64,000 nt of DNA, taken from assembly GCF_004352845.1 (NCBI RefSeq), contig NZ_SJRX01000001.1, positions 372,001 through 436,000 of the forward strand, read 5' to 3'. The position numbers were made by a program, and so were the translations under genes. Shown here piece by piece: positions 46,665 to 54,614 of the stretch. This DNA is from Luteimonas terricola. GTDB taxonomy: Bacteria > Pseudomonadota > Gammaproteobacteria > Xanthomonadales > Xanthomonadaceae. The stretch's first letter is position 1. Each line of letters opens with the position of its first letter. Below the pieces are notes generated by a model. The model saw nothing but the letters and a program-made list of their open reading frames with translations, had not been told where the DNA came from and did no database searches.

Positions 46665-47506
46665 GCCTGGCCACCGCACTGACCTGGGCGCTGCCGCACC
46701 GGTTGCTGTCGGCGGCCGCGCGTCGCCTCGCCTATTCGGACAACCCGCGCCTGAGCCGCTGGCTGATCGACACCGTGGTGCGCCGCTTCCAGGTCGACCT
46801 GGCGGAGGCGGCGCAGCCCGACCCGGCCGCCTATCCCACCTTCAACGCCTTCTTCACCCGCGCCCTGGGCCCGGACGCGCGCGAGGCCGATCCCGACGCG
46901 ACCGCCATCCTGATGCCGGCCGACGGACGCATCAGCCAGTGCGGTCCGATCCGCGAGGGACGCATCTTCCAGGCCAAGGGGCGCTCCTTCAGCGCCGCCG
47001 AGCTGCTGGCCGACGCCACCGCGGCGGCGCCCTACGACGACGGCCTGTTCGCGACCGTCTACCTGTCGCCGCGCGACTACCACCGCGTGCACATGCCCTG
47101 GAACGGACGCCTGCTGCGCACCGTCCACGTCCCCGGGCGGCTCTTCAGCGTCGGCCCGGCCGCGGTCGCCCACGTGCCGCGCCTGTTCGCGCGCAACGAA
47201 CGCCTGGTCTGCCACTTCGCGACCGACTTCGGGCCGATGGCCGTGGTGATGGTCGGCGCGCTCCTGGTATCAGGCGTGGAAACGGTCTGGAGCGGCGAGG
47301 AGATCCCCGCCTACGGCGACCGCGTGAGCAGCAAGGATTACGTGGCGGCCACGGTGGAACTGGCGCGTTTCGAGGAAATGGCGCGCTTCAACTACGGCTC
47401 CACCGTGATCGTGCTGCTCCCGCCCGGAGTGGCCGAACTGGCCGCCGGGCTGGGTCCGGAAACGCCGGTCCGACTGGGCCAGCGCCTGGCCACGCGACTG
47501 CCCTGA
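46661..47506 (+). CDS. psd: Phosphatidylserine decarboxylase proenzyme
   Basis: Psd makes phosphatidylethanolamine from phosphatidylserine at the inner membrane. It is a pyruvoyl enzyme: the chain is predicted to cut itself before Ser247 in [14 protein letters not shown], making that Ser the pyruvoyl group of the alpha chain. Other motifs are [21 protein letters not shown] and [16 protein letters not shown]. The 281-residue length is typical. The start is GTG at 46661, overlapping the Sco1-like stop (GTGA). It carries YGST rather than the LGST of E. coli; the cleaved Gly-Ser-Thr core is intact. Confidence 0.95.
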   Translation: MSLATALTWALPHRLLSAAARRLAYSDNPRLSRWLIDTVVRRFQVDLAEAAQPDPAAYPTFNAFFTRALGPDAREADPDATAILMPADGRISQCGPIREGRIFQAKGRSFSAAELLADATAAAPYDDGLFATVYLSPRDYHRVHMPWNGRLLRTVHVPGRLFSVGPAAVAHVPRLFARNERLVCHFATDFGPMAVVMVGALLVSGVETVWSGEEIPAYGDRVSSKDYVAATVELARFEEMARFNYGSTVIVLLPPGVAELAAGLGPETPVRLGQRLATRLP

Positions 47507-47576
47507 CACCGCAGGGGCACGCGGAAGCGTAGAATCTGCGCCCCTTATGGCCGTCCCGGCCCGCACAAGGCCGCAA

Positions 47577-49397
47577 ATGAGTTCCGACGCCCCCACAAGT
47601 CCGCTGTTCACCGACCTCGGCCTGCCACAGCCGCTGCTGCAGGCGCTCGCCGCCGTCGGCTACGAGGCCCCCTCGCCGATCCAGGCGGCCACCATCCCGC
47701 CGCTGCTCGCCGGCCGCGACGTGCTGGGCCAGGCCCAGACCGGCACCGGCAAGACCGCCGCCTTCGCGCTGCCGGCGATGGCTCGCCTGGATCCCGCCGC
47801 GCGCAAACCGCAGGTGCTGGTGCTGGCACCGACCCGCGAGCTCGCGATCCAGGTTGCCGAGGCCTTCCAGAAGTACGCCGCCTTCCTGCCCGGCTTCCAG
47901 GTGCTGCCGATCTACGGCGGCCAGGGCTACGGCCCGCAGCTCGCCGCCCTGCGCCGCGGCGTGCAGGTGATCGTCGGCACCCCGGGGCGGGTGATCGACC
48001 ACCTCGAGAAGGGTTCGCTGGACATCTCCGAGCTGCGCCTGCTGGTGCTCGACGAAGCCGACGAAATGCTGCGCATGGGCTTCATCGACGACGTCGAAGC
48101 GGTGCTGGCGCGCACGCCGGAAAACCGCCAGGTCGCGCTGTTTTCGGCGACCATGCCGCCGCCGATCCGGCGCATCGCACAGACCTACCTGCGCGACCCG
48201 GTCGAGGTCGCGATCAAGTCCGCCACCAGCACCGCGCGCAACATCCGCCAGCGCTACTGGATGGTCAGCGGCACCAACAAGCTCGATGCGCTGACCCGCA
48301 TCCTCGAGGCCGAGCCCTTCGACGGCATGATCGTGTTCACGCGCACCAAGATCGCGACCGAGGAACTCGCGGAAAAGCTGCAGGCGCGCGGTTTCGCCGC
48401 GGCCGCGATCAACGGCGACATCGCCCAGGCCCAGCGCGAGCGCACCATCGCCCAGCTGAAAGACGGCAAGGTCGACATCCTGGTGGCGACCGACGTCGCC
48501 GCGCGCGGCCTGGACGTCGACCGCATCAGCCACGTGCTGAACTACGACGTGCCCTACGACACCGAGAGCTATGTCCACCGCATCGGCCGCACCGGCCGCG
48601 CCGGGCGCAGCGGCGAGGCGATCCTGTTCATCGCCCCGCGCGAGCGCAACCTGCTGCGCGCGATCGAGCGCGCCACGCGGCAGCCGATCGAGCAGATGGA
48701 CCTGCCGAGCGTGGAGACCGTGAACGACGCCCGCATCGTCAAGTTCAAGCAATCGATCACCGAGACCCTGGCCACCGGCGAACTGGGACTGTTCCGGTCG
48801 CTGGTCGAGGACTACGAGCGCGAGCACAACGTCCCCGCCGTCGAGGTGGCCGCGGCGCTGGCGAAGATGGCGCGCGGCGACGTGCCGCTGCTGCTCGAGC
48901 CGCCGCGGCGCGAGCAGCGGCCGCCACCGGCCTTCGGCCAGGAACGCGACCGCGGTGAGCGCCCGGCGCGCCACGACCGTCCGGACCGCCCGGAACGCCC
49001 GGCCTTCCCGAAGAAGGAGCGCGTGGCCCGCGCGCCCTCGCCGGGCATGCAGACCTTCCGCGTCGAGGTCGGCTACGACCACGGGGTGAAGCCGGGCAAC
49101 ATCGTCGGCGCGATCGCCAACGAGGCCAACATCGAGTCGAAGCACATCGGCCGCATCGAGATCTTCGAGGACCACAGCCTGATCGACCTGCCCTCGGGCA
49201 TGCCGTCGGAAACCATGGCCCACCTCAAGGGCGTGTGGTGCGCGGGCCAGCAGCTGCGGATCACCGTGGACGGCGAGCCACCGGACACCAGCGGGGGCAA
49301 GTCGGCGGGCCGCAAGCCGTTCGTGAAGAAGGCCTTCGAGAAGAAGCCGTTCCCGCCGCGCAAGCCGCACCGCAAGGGGCCGGCACCGCCGCGCTAG
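47577..49397 (+). CDS. DEAD-box ATP-dependent RNA helicase (DeaD/CsdA-like)
   Basis: The product unwinds RNA in ribosome assembly or mRNA turnover, probably active in the cold. The 606-residue protein has the Q motif (SPIQAATIPPLLAGRD), motif I AQTGTGKT (53-60), PTRELA, GTPGR, DEAD (159-162), SAT, ARGLDVDRIS and HRIGRTGRAGR. A C-terminal DbpA-type RNA-binding domain (FRVEVGYDHGVKPGNIVGAI) is flanked by Arg/Pro/Lys-rich tails, which places it with DeaD rather than RhlE. The ATG at 47577 has AAGG 6 nt upstream; an in-frame ATG at 47547 is an alternative. A TAGAAT at 47530-47535 may be its -10. Confidence 0.93.
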   Translation: MSSDAPTSPLFTDLGLPQPLLQALAAVGYEAPSPIQAATIPPLLAGRDVLGQAQTGTGKTAAFALPAMARLDPAARKPQVLVLAPTRELAIQVAEAFQKYAAFLPGFQVLPIYGGQGYGPQLAALRRGVQVIVGTPGRVIDHLEKGSLDISELRLLVLDEADEMLRMGFIDDVEAVLARTPENRQVALFSATMPPPIRRIAQTYLRDPVEVAIKSATSTARNIRQRYWMVSGTNKLDALTRILEAEPFDGMIVFTRTKIATEELAEKLQARGFAAAAINGDIAQAQRERTIAQLKDGKVDILVATDVAARGLDVDRISHVLNYDVPYDTESYVHRIGRTGRAGRSGEAILFIAPRERNLLRAIERATRQPIEQMDLPSVETVNDARIVKFKQSITETLATGELGLFRSLVEDYEREHNVPAVEVAAALAKMARGDVPLLLEPPRREQRPPPAFGQERDRGERPARHDRPDRPERPAFPKKERVARAPSPGMQTFRVEVGYDHGVKPGNIVGAIANEANIESKHIGRIEIFEDHSLIDLPSGMPSETMAHLKGVWCAGQQLRITVDGEPPDTSGGKSAGRKPFVKKAFEKKPFPPRKPHRKGPAPPR

Positions 49398-49404
49398 GCG
49401 GTCT

Positions 49405-51246
49405 TCAGACCGCGGCGACCCTGCTGCGCGCGTCGCTGTCCGCGCCTGAGGACGACAGGCGCTCGGGCAGGTCCTCGACCACGGCCCGAGGAAGCTCGTG
49501 CACGCAGACGCGGTTGCGTCCCTCGCGCTTGGCGCGATAGAGCATGCGGTCGGCCTGCGACATCATCGAGGTCAGGTCGCGCCCGGCCAGCTCGCTGCAG
49601 GTGACGCCGAAGCTCGCGGTGACGGTGAACACGTGGCCGCTTTCCGCCGAATCGATCGCCGCCAGCCGCGCCCTGCACTCCTCGGCGACGTGGCGCGCGC
49701 GCGCGATGTCGGCGCCGGGGATAAGGATCGCGAACTCCTCGCCGCCGATGCGCGCGAAGCAGTCGCGTGGCGTGCACAGCGCGCGGCAGACCTCGACCAC
49801 CCGCACCAGCGCCCAGTCGCCGGTGGCATGCCCGAAGCCGTCGTTGATGAGCTTGAAGCCGTCCAGGTCGAACATCACCAGCGACACCGGCTCGTCCCCG
49901 GGCGCGGTGAACAGCTGCTTCGCGCGCTGGGTGAAGAAGTGGCGGTTGCGGGCACCGGTCAGCGGGTCGTTCTCGGCGAGATGGCGCAGCGAGCGCTGCA
50001 TGCGCTTGGTCTTGTAGGCCCAGTAGCAGATCGTGGCCAGCGCCACCAGCAGGAGCAGCACCAGCAGCCGCGAGTTGGTCGCCTCCTGCTCCTGCACCCG
50101 CTGCTGCAGCCGGAGGAGCTCGTTCTGCTGGTTGAGCAGCTCGATCTGCTGGTTCTTCTGGCTCGTTTCCTGGCGCACGATCTGATACGCCAGTTCGCGC
50201 GTCTTGACCTCGTTGAGCCAGGCCTTGTCGGCTTCGGCATACTTGCGGAAGTACTCCAGCGCTTCCTGTGGACGCCCCGCGCGCTCGGCGATCACGTACA
50301 GCACGCGGTAGGCGTCGGCGATGGCCCGGGCGCCGTCGATGCCGGCGGCCTGCGCAACGGCGGCCTCCGCGTTGCGCGTGGCGCCCTGGATGTCGCCGCT
50401 CTCCTCCAGCAGCACCGACAGCAGCGACCGGTATTCGGCCACCAGCCACGGGTAGCCGATGGCCGTGACCTTGTCGACGGTCTGCTGCAGCAGCGTGATC
50501 GCCTCGCTCGGCCTGCCGGTGGCCGCCAGGTGCCGCGCGAGGTTGGTGCGGATGATGCCGGCGACGACACCCTCCCCGATCGCCTCGCATTTCGCGAGCA
50601 TCTCCCGCGCGCTTGCGTCGTCCTCGCCCAACTGGCCCAGCCGCAGACGCGCCTCGAGGCTGAAATGGCCGGCGAAGCAGGCCGCGCGCGGCGCCGGCGC
50701 ATCGGCCAGGGTCTCGGCGGCATAGGTCTTGGCGAGCGTGTATTGCCCGAGCTGGTTGTACAGCGCCGCCGCCACGTTGGTGCCGTCGTGGCGGATGTCG
50801 CGGTCGTCCACCTCGTGGCGCTTCGGCAGCGTCTTCTCGAGGAAGCGCAGCCCCTCGGCGAAGTCGCGGTTGATCGCGAAGCTGTTGGCCACCAGCGACC
50901 CGGCGCGGAAGCGCAGGTCCGGGTCCGCCGCCTCGTGGAACAGGGACTGCGCGCGCGCGATGCCCGCGGTGACGTCGTTGCCGAACACGATCAGCCAGTA
51001 CGCGCGCAGGTACTGGAGCTGCTGCAGCTCCGCCAGGTCGAGCGAGTCGCGGCGGGCGTACAACTGCTCCAGCGCCTGTTCGAAGCGGACGCGGTCGGCG
51101 CTGCGCAAGGCGTCAGCCTGGGCCAGCAGCTCGCGGACCCCGGCCCTGTCGGCGGCCGCGGGGTCGTCCCCGGCGCGCGCCGGCACCATCGCCGCGCAGA
51201 GCGCGGCAAGGGCCAGGACGACAAAGGCGAATGCTCCCCGCACCAT
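49405..51246 (-). CDS. Membrane diguanylate cyclase with periplasmic TPR region (GGDEF)
   Basis: The product is predicted to make cyclic di-GMP from two GTP. The 613-residue protein has a signal peptide (residues 1-25) and a long TPR-like helical sensor region to about 350 (LGQYTLAKTYAAETL, AITLLQQTVDKV). A Gln/Glu coiled coil (QIELLNQQNELLRLQQRVQE) precedes one membrane helix (RLLVLLLLVALATICYWAYK). The cytoplasmic GGDEF domain has NDPLTGARNR, FDLDGFKLIND and an intact GGEEF at 501-505. The inhibitory RxxD site is lost (TPRD at that place), so product inhibition may be weak. It starts 9 nt after the borosin-like precursor gene on the same strand, implying one transcript. It converges on the helicase gene with a 7-bp gap. 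Confidence 0.9.
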   Translation of the reverse strand: MVRGAFAFVVLALAALCAAMVPARAGDDPAAADRAGVRELLAQADALRSADRVRFEQALEQLYARRDSLDLAELQQLQYLRAYWLIVFGNDVTAGIARAQSLFHEAADPDLRFRAGSLVANSFAINRDFAEGLRFLEKTLPKRHEVDDRDIRHDGTNVAAALYNQLGQYTLAKTYAAETLADAPAPRAACFAGHFSLEARLRLGQLGEDDASAREMLAKCEAIGEGVVAGIIRTNLARHLAATGRPSEAITLLQQTVDKVTAIGYPWLVAEYRSLLSVLLEESGDIQGATRNAEAAVAQAAGIDGARAIADAYRVLYVIAERAGRPQEALEYFRKYAEADKAWLNEVKTRELAYQIVRQETSQKNQQIELLNQQNELLRLQQRVQEQEATNSRLLVLLLLVALATICYWAYKTKRMQRSLRHLAENDPLTGARNRHFFTQRAKQLFTAPGDEPVSLVMFDLDGFKLINDGFGHATGDWALVRVVEVCRALCTPRDCFARIGGEEFAILIPGADIARARHVAEECRARLAAIDSAESGHVFTVTASFGVTCSELAGRDLTSMMSQADRMLYRAKREGRNRVCVHELPRAVVEDLPERLSSSGADSDARSRVAAV

Positions 51247-51255
51247 CGCTGCCGC

Positions 51256-51552
51256 TCACTCGCCGGCCGGCGAGCGATCCTCCCGGTCCGGATCCTCTTT
51301 GCCTTCACCCTCGTCCTCGCGGTCTGGCGAACGCAGGGGAACATCGTCGCTGTCGGGCGTGCAGATCGCGCAGACCATCCTCGGGCGCGCGCCGAGCAGG
51401 CCGGCGAGGCCGGCCGCGTCGCGGCGCAGGAGCGCATCGCGCAGCTCGGGAACGGCGTCGAGCGAATCCACGGCCTGGTTGTAGGCCGCGGGGGCGCCGT
51501 GGAGTGCCGGCGAACGGCCGATCGCGTCGAGGAACTGGATGGCTTGCGTCAT
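51256..51552 (-). CDS. Candidate split-borosin precursor peptide
   Basis: This is a 98-residue protein with no conventional family I can name outside borosins. Residues 1-55 look like the small helical borosin-binding domain seen in SonA and at the C-terminus of OphMA: FLDAIGRSPAL, AAYNQAVDSL, then PELRDALLRRDAAGLAGLLG. This is followed by a hydrophobic segment with two Cys, MVCAICT (59-65), and PDSDD. A 28-residue tail rich in Asp, Glu, Arg and Pro ends the protein. By analogy the segment after residue 57 is the core to be methylated on its backbone. Its ATG at 51552 overlaps the methyltransferase stop by 4 nt (ATGA), strong evidence for coupling. No protease or exporter gene is adjacent. 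Function is inferred, not shown. Confidence 0.75.
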   Translation of the reverse strand: MTQAIQFLDAIGRSPALHGAPAAYNQAVDSLDAVPELRDALLRRDAAGLAGLLGARPRMVCAICTPDSDDVPLRSPDREDEGEGKEDPDREDRSPAGE

Positions 51553-52367
51553 GTCGCGTGTCTTCCTTGCAACGGAGGGGTGGATTCCACCGCGGCATCG
51601 AGCGCGGCGATGCGTGCGAGCATCGCCTCGTCGCGCCGCAGCGGAACCGCGGGAGGAACCACCAGGGTGGTCTGCAGGTCCATCCGCGCATCCGCCAGTG
51701 CCGACAGCGGCAACTCCTCGATGCGCGGCGTGGAGATCGGCAGGGTGGCGGCTTCGTACAGGGTGACCGGATGGTCGAGGGGATAGTCCTCGGCCAGGCG
51801 CTCCACCAGCAGTTGCCGGTAGGCCCGCCCGGTAGTCAAACGGGTCGTGGAGCGATCCCCGGCCACGGCGACCTGCCACAGCACCAGGCAGGCGGACGGA
51901 TCCACCCTCCGGCGGTAGAACATGAACTGGCTGGCCTCGAAATGCTGGCAGCCGTGCATGCCCGGGTCGATGCCGAGATCGGCATAGAGGCAGTCCTCGG
52001 CGGAAACGCCGGGCTCCATGACGGCGTCGAAGCCTTCGCTGCGGGCCTGCGCGATGGCACGGTGCGGCACCAGCGCGAACACGCCGGGATGGCCGTAGAA
52101 CGCGCCGCACACGCGGCGTCCGGCGCGGACCTCGGCCAGCATGGCATCGACCATTTCGCGATAGGTCTCGTGCCGCGACTTGCCCTCGGCATAGAGCGGC
52201 TGCAGGCTGCGGACATCGGCGTGCATCTGCTGCAGCCAGAGTTCGACCAGGGGATCGGAGACGGCGGCGAACACGACCTCGGCCTGTTCGATGGTCGCAC
52301 GGGCGCGGGGGCCGATATGCGCGCCCAGCATCATCCCTGTACCGACACAGGCAAGACTTCCAGCCAC
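51549..52367 (-). CDS. SAM-dependent peptide backbone alpha-N-methyltransferase (split borosin, SonM-like)
   Basis: The 272-residue protein has the tetrapyrrole-methylase fold used by OphMA and SonM, which methylate backbone amides of a peptide. Motifs are the N-terminal SLACVGTGMMLGAHI and the substrate helix LYAEGKSRHETYREMV with Tyr59, Arg65 and Tyr69 at positions matching catalytic residues of OphMA. The SAM loop is FYGHPGVFALVPHRA (91-103), followed by MEPGVSAEDCLYADLGIDP, HFEASQFMFY and LVLWQVAVAG. It ends after the catalytic domain, with no fused clasp and core, hence split. The start is GTG at 52367, preceded by AAGGGGG; this gives MAGSLACVGTG, aligned with SonM. A TTG at 52415 would add 16 unmatched residues. 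Precorrin methylation is less likely, since EASxFM and YGHPGVF are borosin-like. Confidence 0.88.
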   Translation of the reverse strand: MAGSLACVGTGMMLGAHIGPRARATIEQAEVVFAAVSDPLVELWLQQMHADVRSLQPLYAEGKSRHETYREMVDAMLAEVRAGRRVCGAFYGHPGVFALVPHRAIAQARSEGFDAVMEPGVSAEDCLYADLGIDPGMHGCQHFEASQFMFYRRRVDPSACLVLWQVAVAGDRSTTRLTTGRAYRQLLVERLAEDYPLDHPVTLYEAATLPISTPRIEELPLSALADARMDLQTTLVVPPAVPLRRDEAMLARIAALDAAVESTPPLQGRHAT

Positions 52368-52405
52368 TGCCCAGCCCCCTTGGCCATTCAGGCCGTGATC
52401 GGGCG

Positions 52406-52434
52406 AGCCTAGCAAACATCGCCCGGGGCGTCAG
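52406..52434 (-). promoter_or_regulatory. Promoter candidate for the borosin operon
   Basis: Minus-strand CTGACG (52429-52434) and TAGGCT (52406-52411) are separated by 17 nt, and TGC precedes the -10 (extended -10). Predicted start is near 52399, about 32 nt before the methyltransferase GTG. The match is moderate (4/6 and 3/6). It lies between the operon and the 58-residue membrane protein gene on the same strand. Confidence 0.4.
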
Positions 52435-52443
52435 CCCGGGGGC

Positions 52444-52620
52444 TCAGGGCCCCAGGACGTGGATGACCTCCTCGAGCGGCGGCCAGCCCAGCAGTGGCGC
52501 CAGCCACCAGTAGGCGGCGACCACGATCAGGACCCAAAGCGCCAGCTTCAGCACCACGCCGGCGACCTTGAACGCCAGGTAGAGGCCGATGATGATCGCG
52601 ACCAGGCCGAGCCAGCTCAT
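52444..52620 (-). CDS. 58-residue membrane protein of unknown function
   Basis: A short reading frame begins with ATG at 52620 and ends with TGA at 52444. The product starts MSWLGLVAIIIGLYLAFKVA, continues with KLALWVLIVVAAYWWLAPLL and ends in PPLEEVIHVLGP. It is almost wholly hydrophobic, with two predicted membrane segments joined by one Lys. Codon choice has the GC3 bias of the neighbours, and the frame fits the gap exactly, which supports it as real. I recall similar tiny proteins in xanthomonads but cannot name a family. Upstream of the borosin methyltransferase on the same strand, it could share its transcript. Confidence 0.65.
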   Translation of the reverse strand: MSWLGLVAIIIGLYLAFKVAGVVLKLALWVLIVVAAYWWLAPLLGWPPLEEVIHVLGP

Positions 52621-52747
52621 GCGCGGGGACTGCCGCAGATCGGAATGACGGTGGTCGGTGCAGGCCGGGACGTTCGCATCAGCGCATTCTACGTTCGGCG
52701 CGGGGTTGGCGCTGCGCCCCTGGCAACGGCCGCGCTATCCTGTCGCG

Positions 52748-53929
52748 ATGACGATCGCCTGTGACGTGCTGGTCATCGGAGCCGGCGCCGCGGGGCTCAT
52801 GTGTGCGCTGACGGCCGGACGCCGCGGCCGGCAGGTGCGCGTGGTCGAGCGCGCCAACAAGCCGGGCAAGAAGATCCTGATGTCGGGCGGTGGCCGCTGC
52901 AACTTCACCAACACCGGCACCGGTCCCGCGAACTTCGTCTCCGCCAACCCGCACTTCTGCAAGTCGGCGCTGGCGCGCTATGCGCCTGCCGATTTCATCG
53001 ACATGGTCGACCGCCACGGCATCGCCTGGCACGAGAAGGAGCTCGGCCAGCTGTTCTGCGACGACTCCTCGAAACAGATCGTCCGCATGCTGCTCGACGA
53101 GTGCGCGGACGCGGGGGTCGTCGTCGACGTGGGCTGCGAGATCCACGGCGTGGTGCGCGAAGACGAAGGATTCCGGATCGACACGGCCCGCGGGCGCATC
53201 GCGGCGCAGTCGCTGGTGGTGGCCAGCGGCGGCCTGTCGATCCCCAGCCTTGGTGGCAGCGGCCTGGGTTACGCGCTGGCGCGCCAGTTCGGCCACGCGG
53301 TGCTGCCCACGCGCGCCGGACTGGTGCCGCTGGTGCTCACCGGCTCCCACGCAGAGCGCCTCGAGGGCCTGAGCGGCGTGGCCCTCGAGGTCGAGGCCGA
53401 AAGCGGCGGACAGTCCTTCCGCAATGCCATGCTCGTCACCCACCGCGGCCTCAGCGGCCCGGCCATCCTGCAGGTGTCCTCGTACTGGGACGCGGGCGAA
53501 CCGATCGCGATCAACCTTCTTCCCGGCGTGGACGCCCTCGCCTTCCTGCGCGAACAGCGGGCCGCGCGGCCCGCCAGCGAACTGCGCACGGTGCTTGCCG
53601 AGCGCATGCCGCGACGCTTCGCCCAGCGCCTGTGCGAGCGCTGGCTTGGCGACCGGCCCTTGCGGCAGTTCGACGAACCGGCGCTGGCGCGTGCGGCAGC
53701 GGCGCTGTCGGCCTGGCCGGTAGCGGCCAGCGGCACCGAGGGCTACCGCACGGCCGAGGTCACGCTCGGCGGCGTCGACACCGACGGCCTGTCATCGACG
53801 ACGCTGATGTCGCGCAGCGTGCTGGGCCTGTACTTCATCGGCGAGGTCGTCGACGTCACCGGATGGCTGGGCGGCTACAACTTCCAGTGGGCCTGGGCAT
53901 CGGGCCACGCCGCCGGCAACGCCGCCTGA
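52748..53929 (+). CDS. NAD(P)/FAD-dependent oxidoreductase, HI0933/YhiN family
   Basis: The 393-residue flavoprotein has an N-terminal FAD dinucleotide fold (VLVIGAGAAGLMCALTAGRRG), the family signature KKILMSGGGRCNFTNTG, VVASGGLSIPSLGGSGLGY and a C-terminal FAD contact GLYFIGEVVDVTGWLGGYNFQWAW (cited here by its key VDVTGWLGGYN). The family (YhiN/HI0933-like) is widespread; its natural substrate is not settled. The ATG at 52748 is the only start that gives the canonical N-terminus. It is divergent from the 58-residue membrane gene and ends exactly where the convergent lipoprotein gene ends. Confidence 0.92.
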   Translation: MTIACDVLVIGAGAAGLMCALTAGRRGRQVRVVERANKPGKKILMSGGGRCNFTNTGTGPANFVSANPHFCKSALARYAPADFIDMVDRHGIAWHEKELGQLFCDDSSKQIVRMLLDECADAGVVVDVGCEIHGVVREDEGFRIDTARGRIAAQSLVVASGGLSIPSLGGSGLGYALARQFGHAVLPTRAGLVPLVLTGSHAERLEGLSGVALEVEAESGGQSFRNAMLVTHRGLSGPAILQVSSYWDAGEPIAINLLPGVDALAFLREQRAARPASELRTVLAERMPRRFAQRLCERWLGDRPLRQFDEPALARAAAALSAWPVAASGTEGYRTAEVTLGGVDTDGLSSTTLMSRSVLGLYFIGEVVDVTGWLGGYNFQWAWASGHAAGNAA

Positions 53930-54550
53930 TCAGGGTGCGGCCTCGTAACTCGTCGCGGCACACAGCTGGGTGTCTTCCGCGGTAGCCGCGGGAATGCCGT
54001 CGCCCTGCAGGGCAACCAGCTTGACCACGCGGATGCCCGCCTCCTCGTAGCTGGCCAGCGCCAGGAAGCCGGTCTTCATGCTGCCGCAGAAGGCCTGGCC
54101 GTCGTCGGCGCGGGTTTCATCGAGCACGCGGCGCAGTTCGACCGGTCGTCCGGCGTCGACCATCATCACGTCGGCATAGCGCTGGCCGGCGGTGAACTCG
54201 TCGCCACCGCGGACGATGGCCACGCGCTCGGTCAGGAAGCCCGCGCCGTTGTCGCCGGTGATGCGGGAGTCCTCGATCCGCAGGGCGCCGGTCATCGCCC
54301 GGGACACCCGGTCGGCGGCGTCGAAGCGGCCAAGCGCGACCGGCTGCAGCGTCGGCGGCGCGGCACGCTCGATCGGCGCGTTGGTGGTATCGGGCTCAAG
54401 CGAGGATCGCGGCGCAGGGGGCGGCGCGCTGGTGGCAGGCGGCTGGTCGGTACCGGATGCGGAAACGACCTCGTCGCGCGCGCAGCCCGCGGCTGCCAGG
54501 CAGGCGAGAGCGATCAGGGCCAGGACGGGACGGCGGGAGCTGTGGGCCAA
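53930..54550 (-). CDS. Hypothetical lipoprotein
   Basis: The 206-residue product has a short signal sequence (RPVLALIALACLAAAGC) with a lipobox-like AAGC, so it is probably a lipid-anchored periplasmic protein. A Pro/Ala/Ser-rich linker follows, then a compact domain from about residue 70 with Cys155 and Cys197 (in FCGSM and QLCAATSY). I do not recognise the family. The start appears to be TTG at 54550, because no ATG or GTG lies in frame before the signal peptide. The gene abuts the HI0933-family stop codon with no gap. Confidence 0.6.
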   Translation of the reverse strand: MAHSSRRPVLALIALACLAAAGCARDEVVSASGTDQPPATSAPPPAPRSSLEPDTTNAPIERAAPPTLQPVALGRFDAADRVSRAMTGALRIEDSRITGDNGAGFLTERVAIVRGGDEFTAGQRYADVMMVDAGRPVELRRVLDETRADDGQAFCGSMKTGFLALASYEEAGIRVVKLVALQGDGIPAATAEDTQLCAATSYEAAP

Positions 54551-54614
54551 GTGGGGGTCCGGATATTCGAGGAGGGGCGACCGCCGATGATAAGCGCCTG
54601 GCGTTCACTTCGCG

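Noticed and set aside
52368..52415. A TTG start at 52415 for the borosin methyltransferase
   Set aside because: The extra 16 residues do not match the family, while GTG 52367 has a good Shine-Dalgarno and gives the canonical N-terminus.
51256..52419. A 387-codon minus-strand frame spanning the methyltransferase and precursor
   Set aside because: The upstream two-thirds is out of frame with the conserved methyltransferase and looks like low-complexity Arg/Pro/Gly sequence. Only the end, from ATG 51552, is coherent and is called as the precursor.
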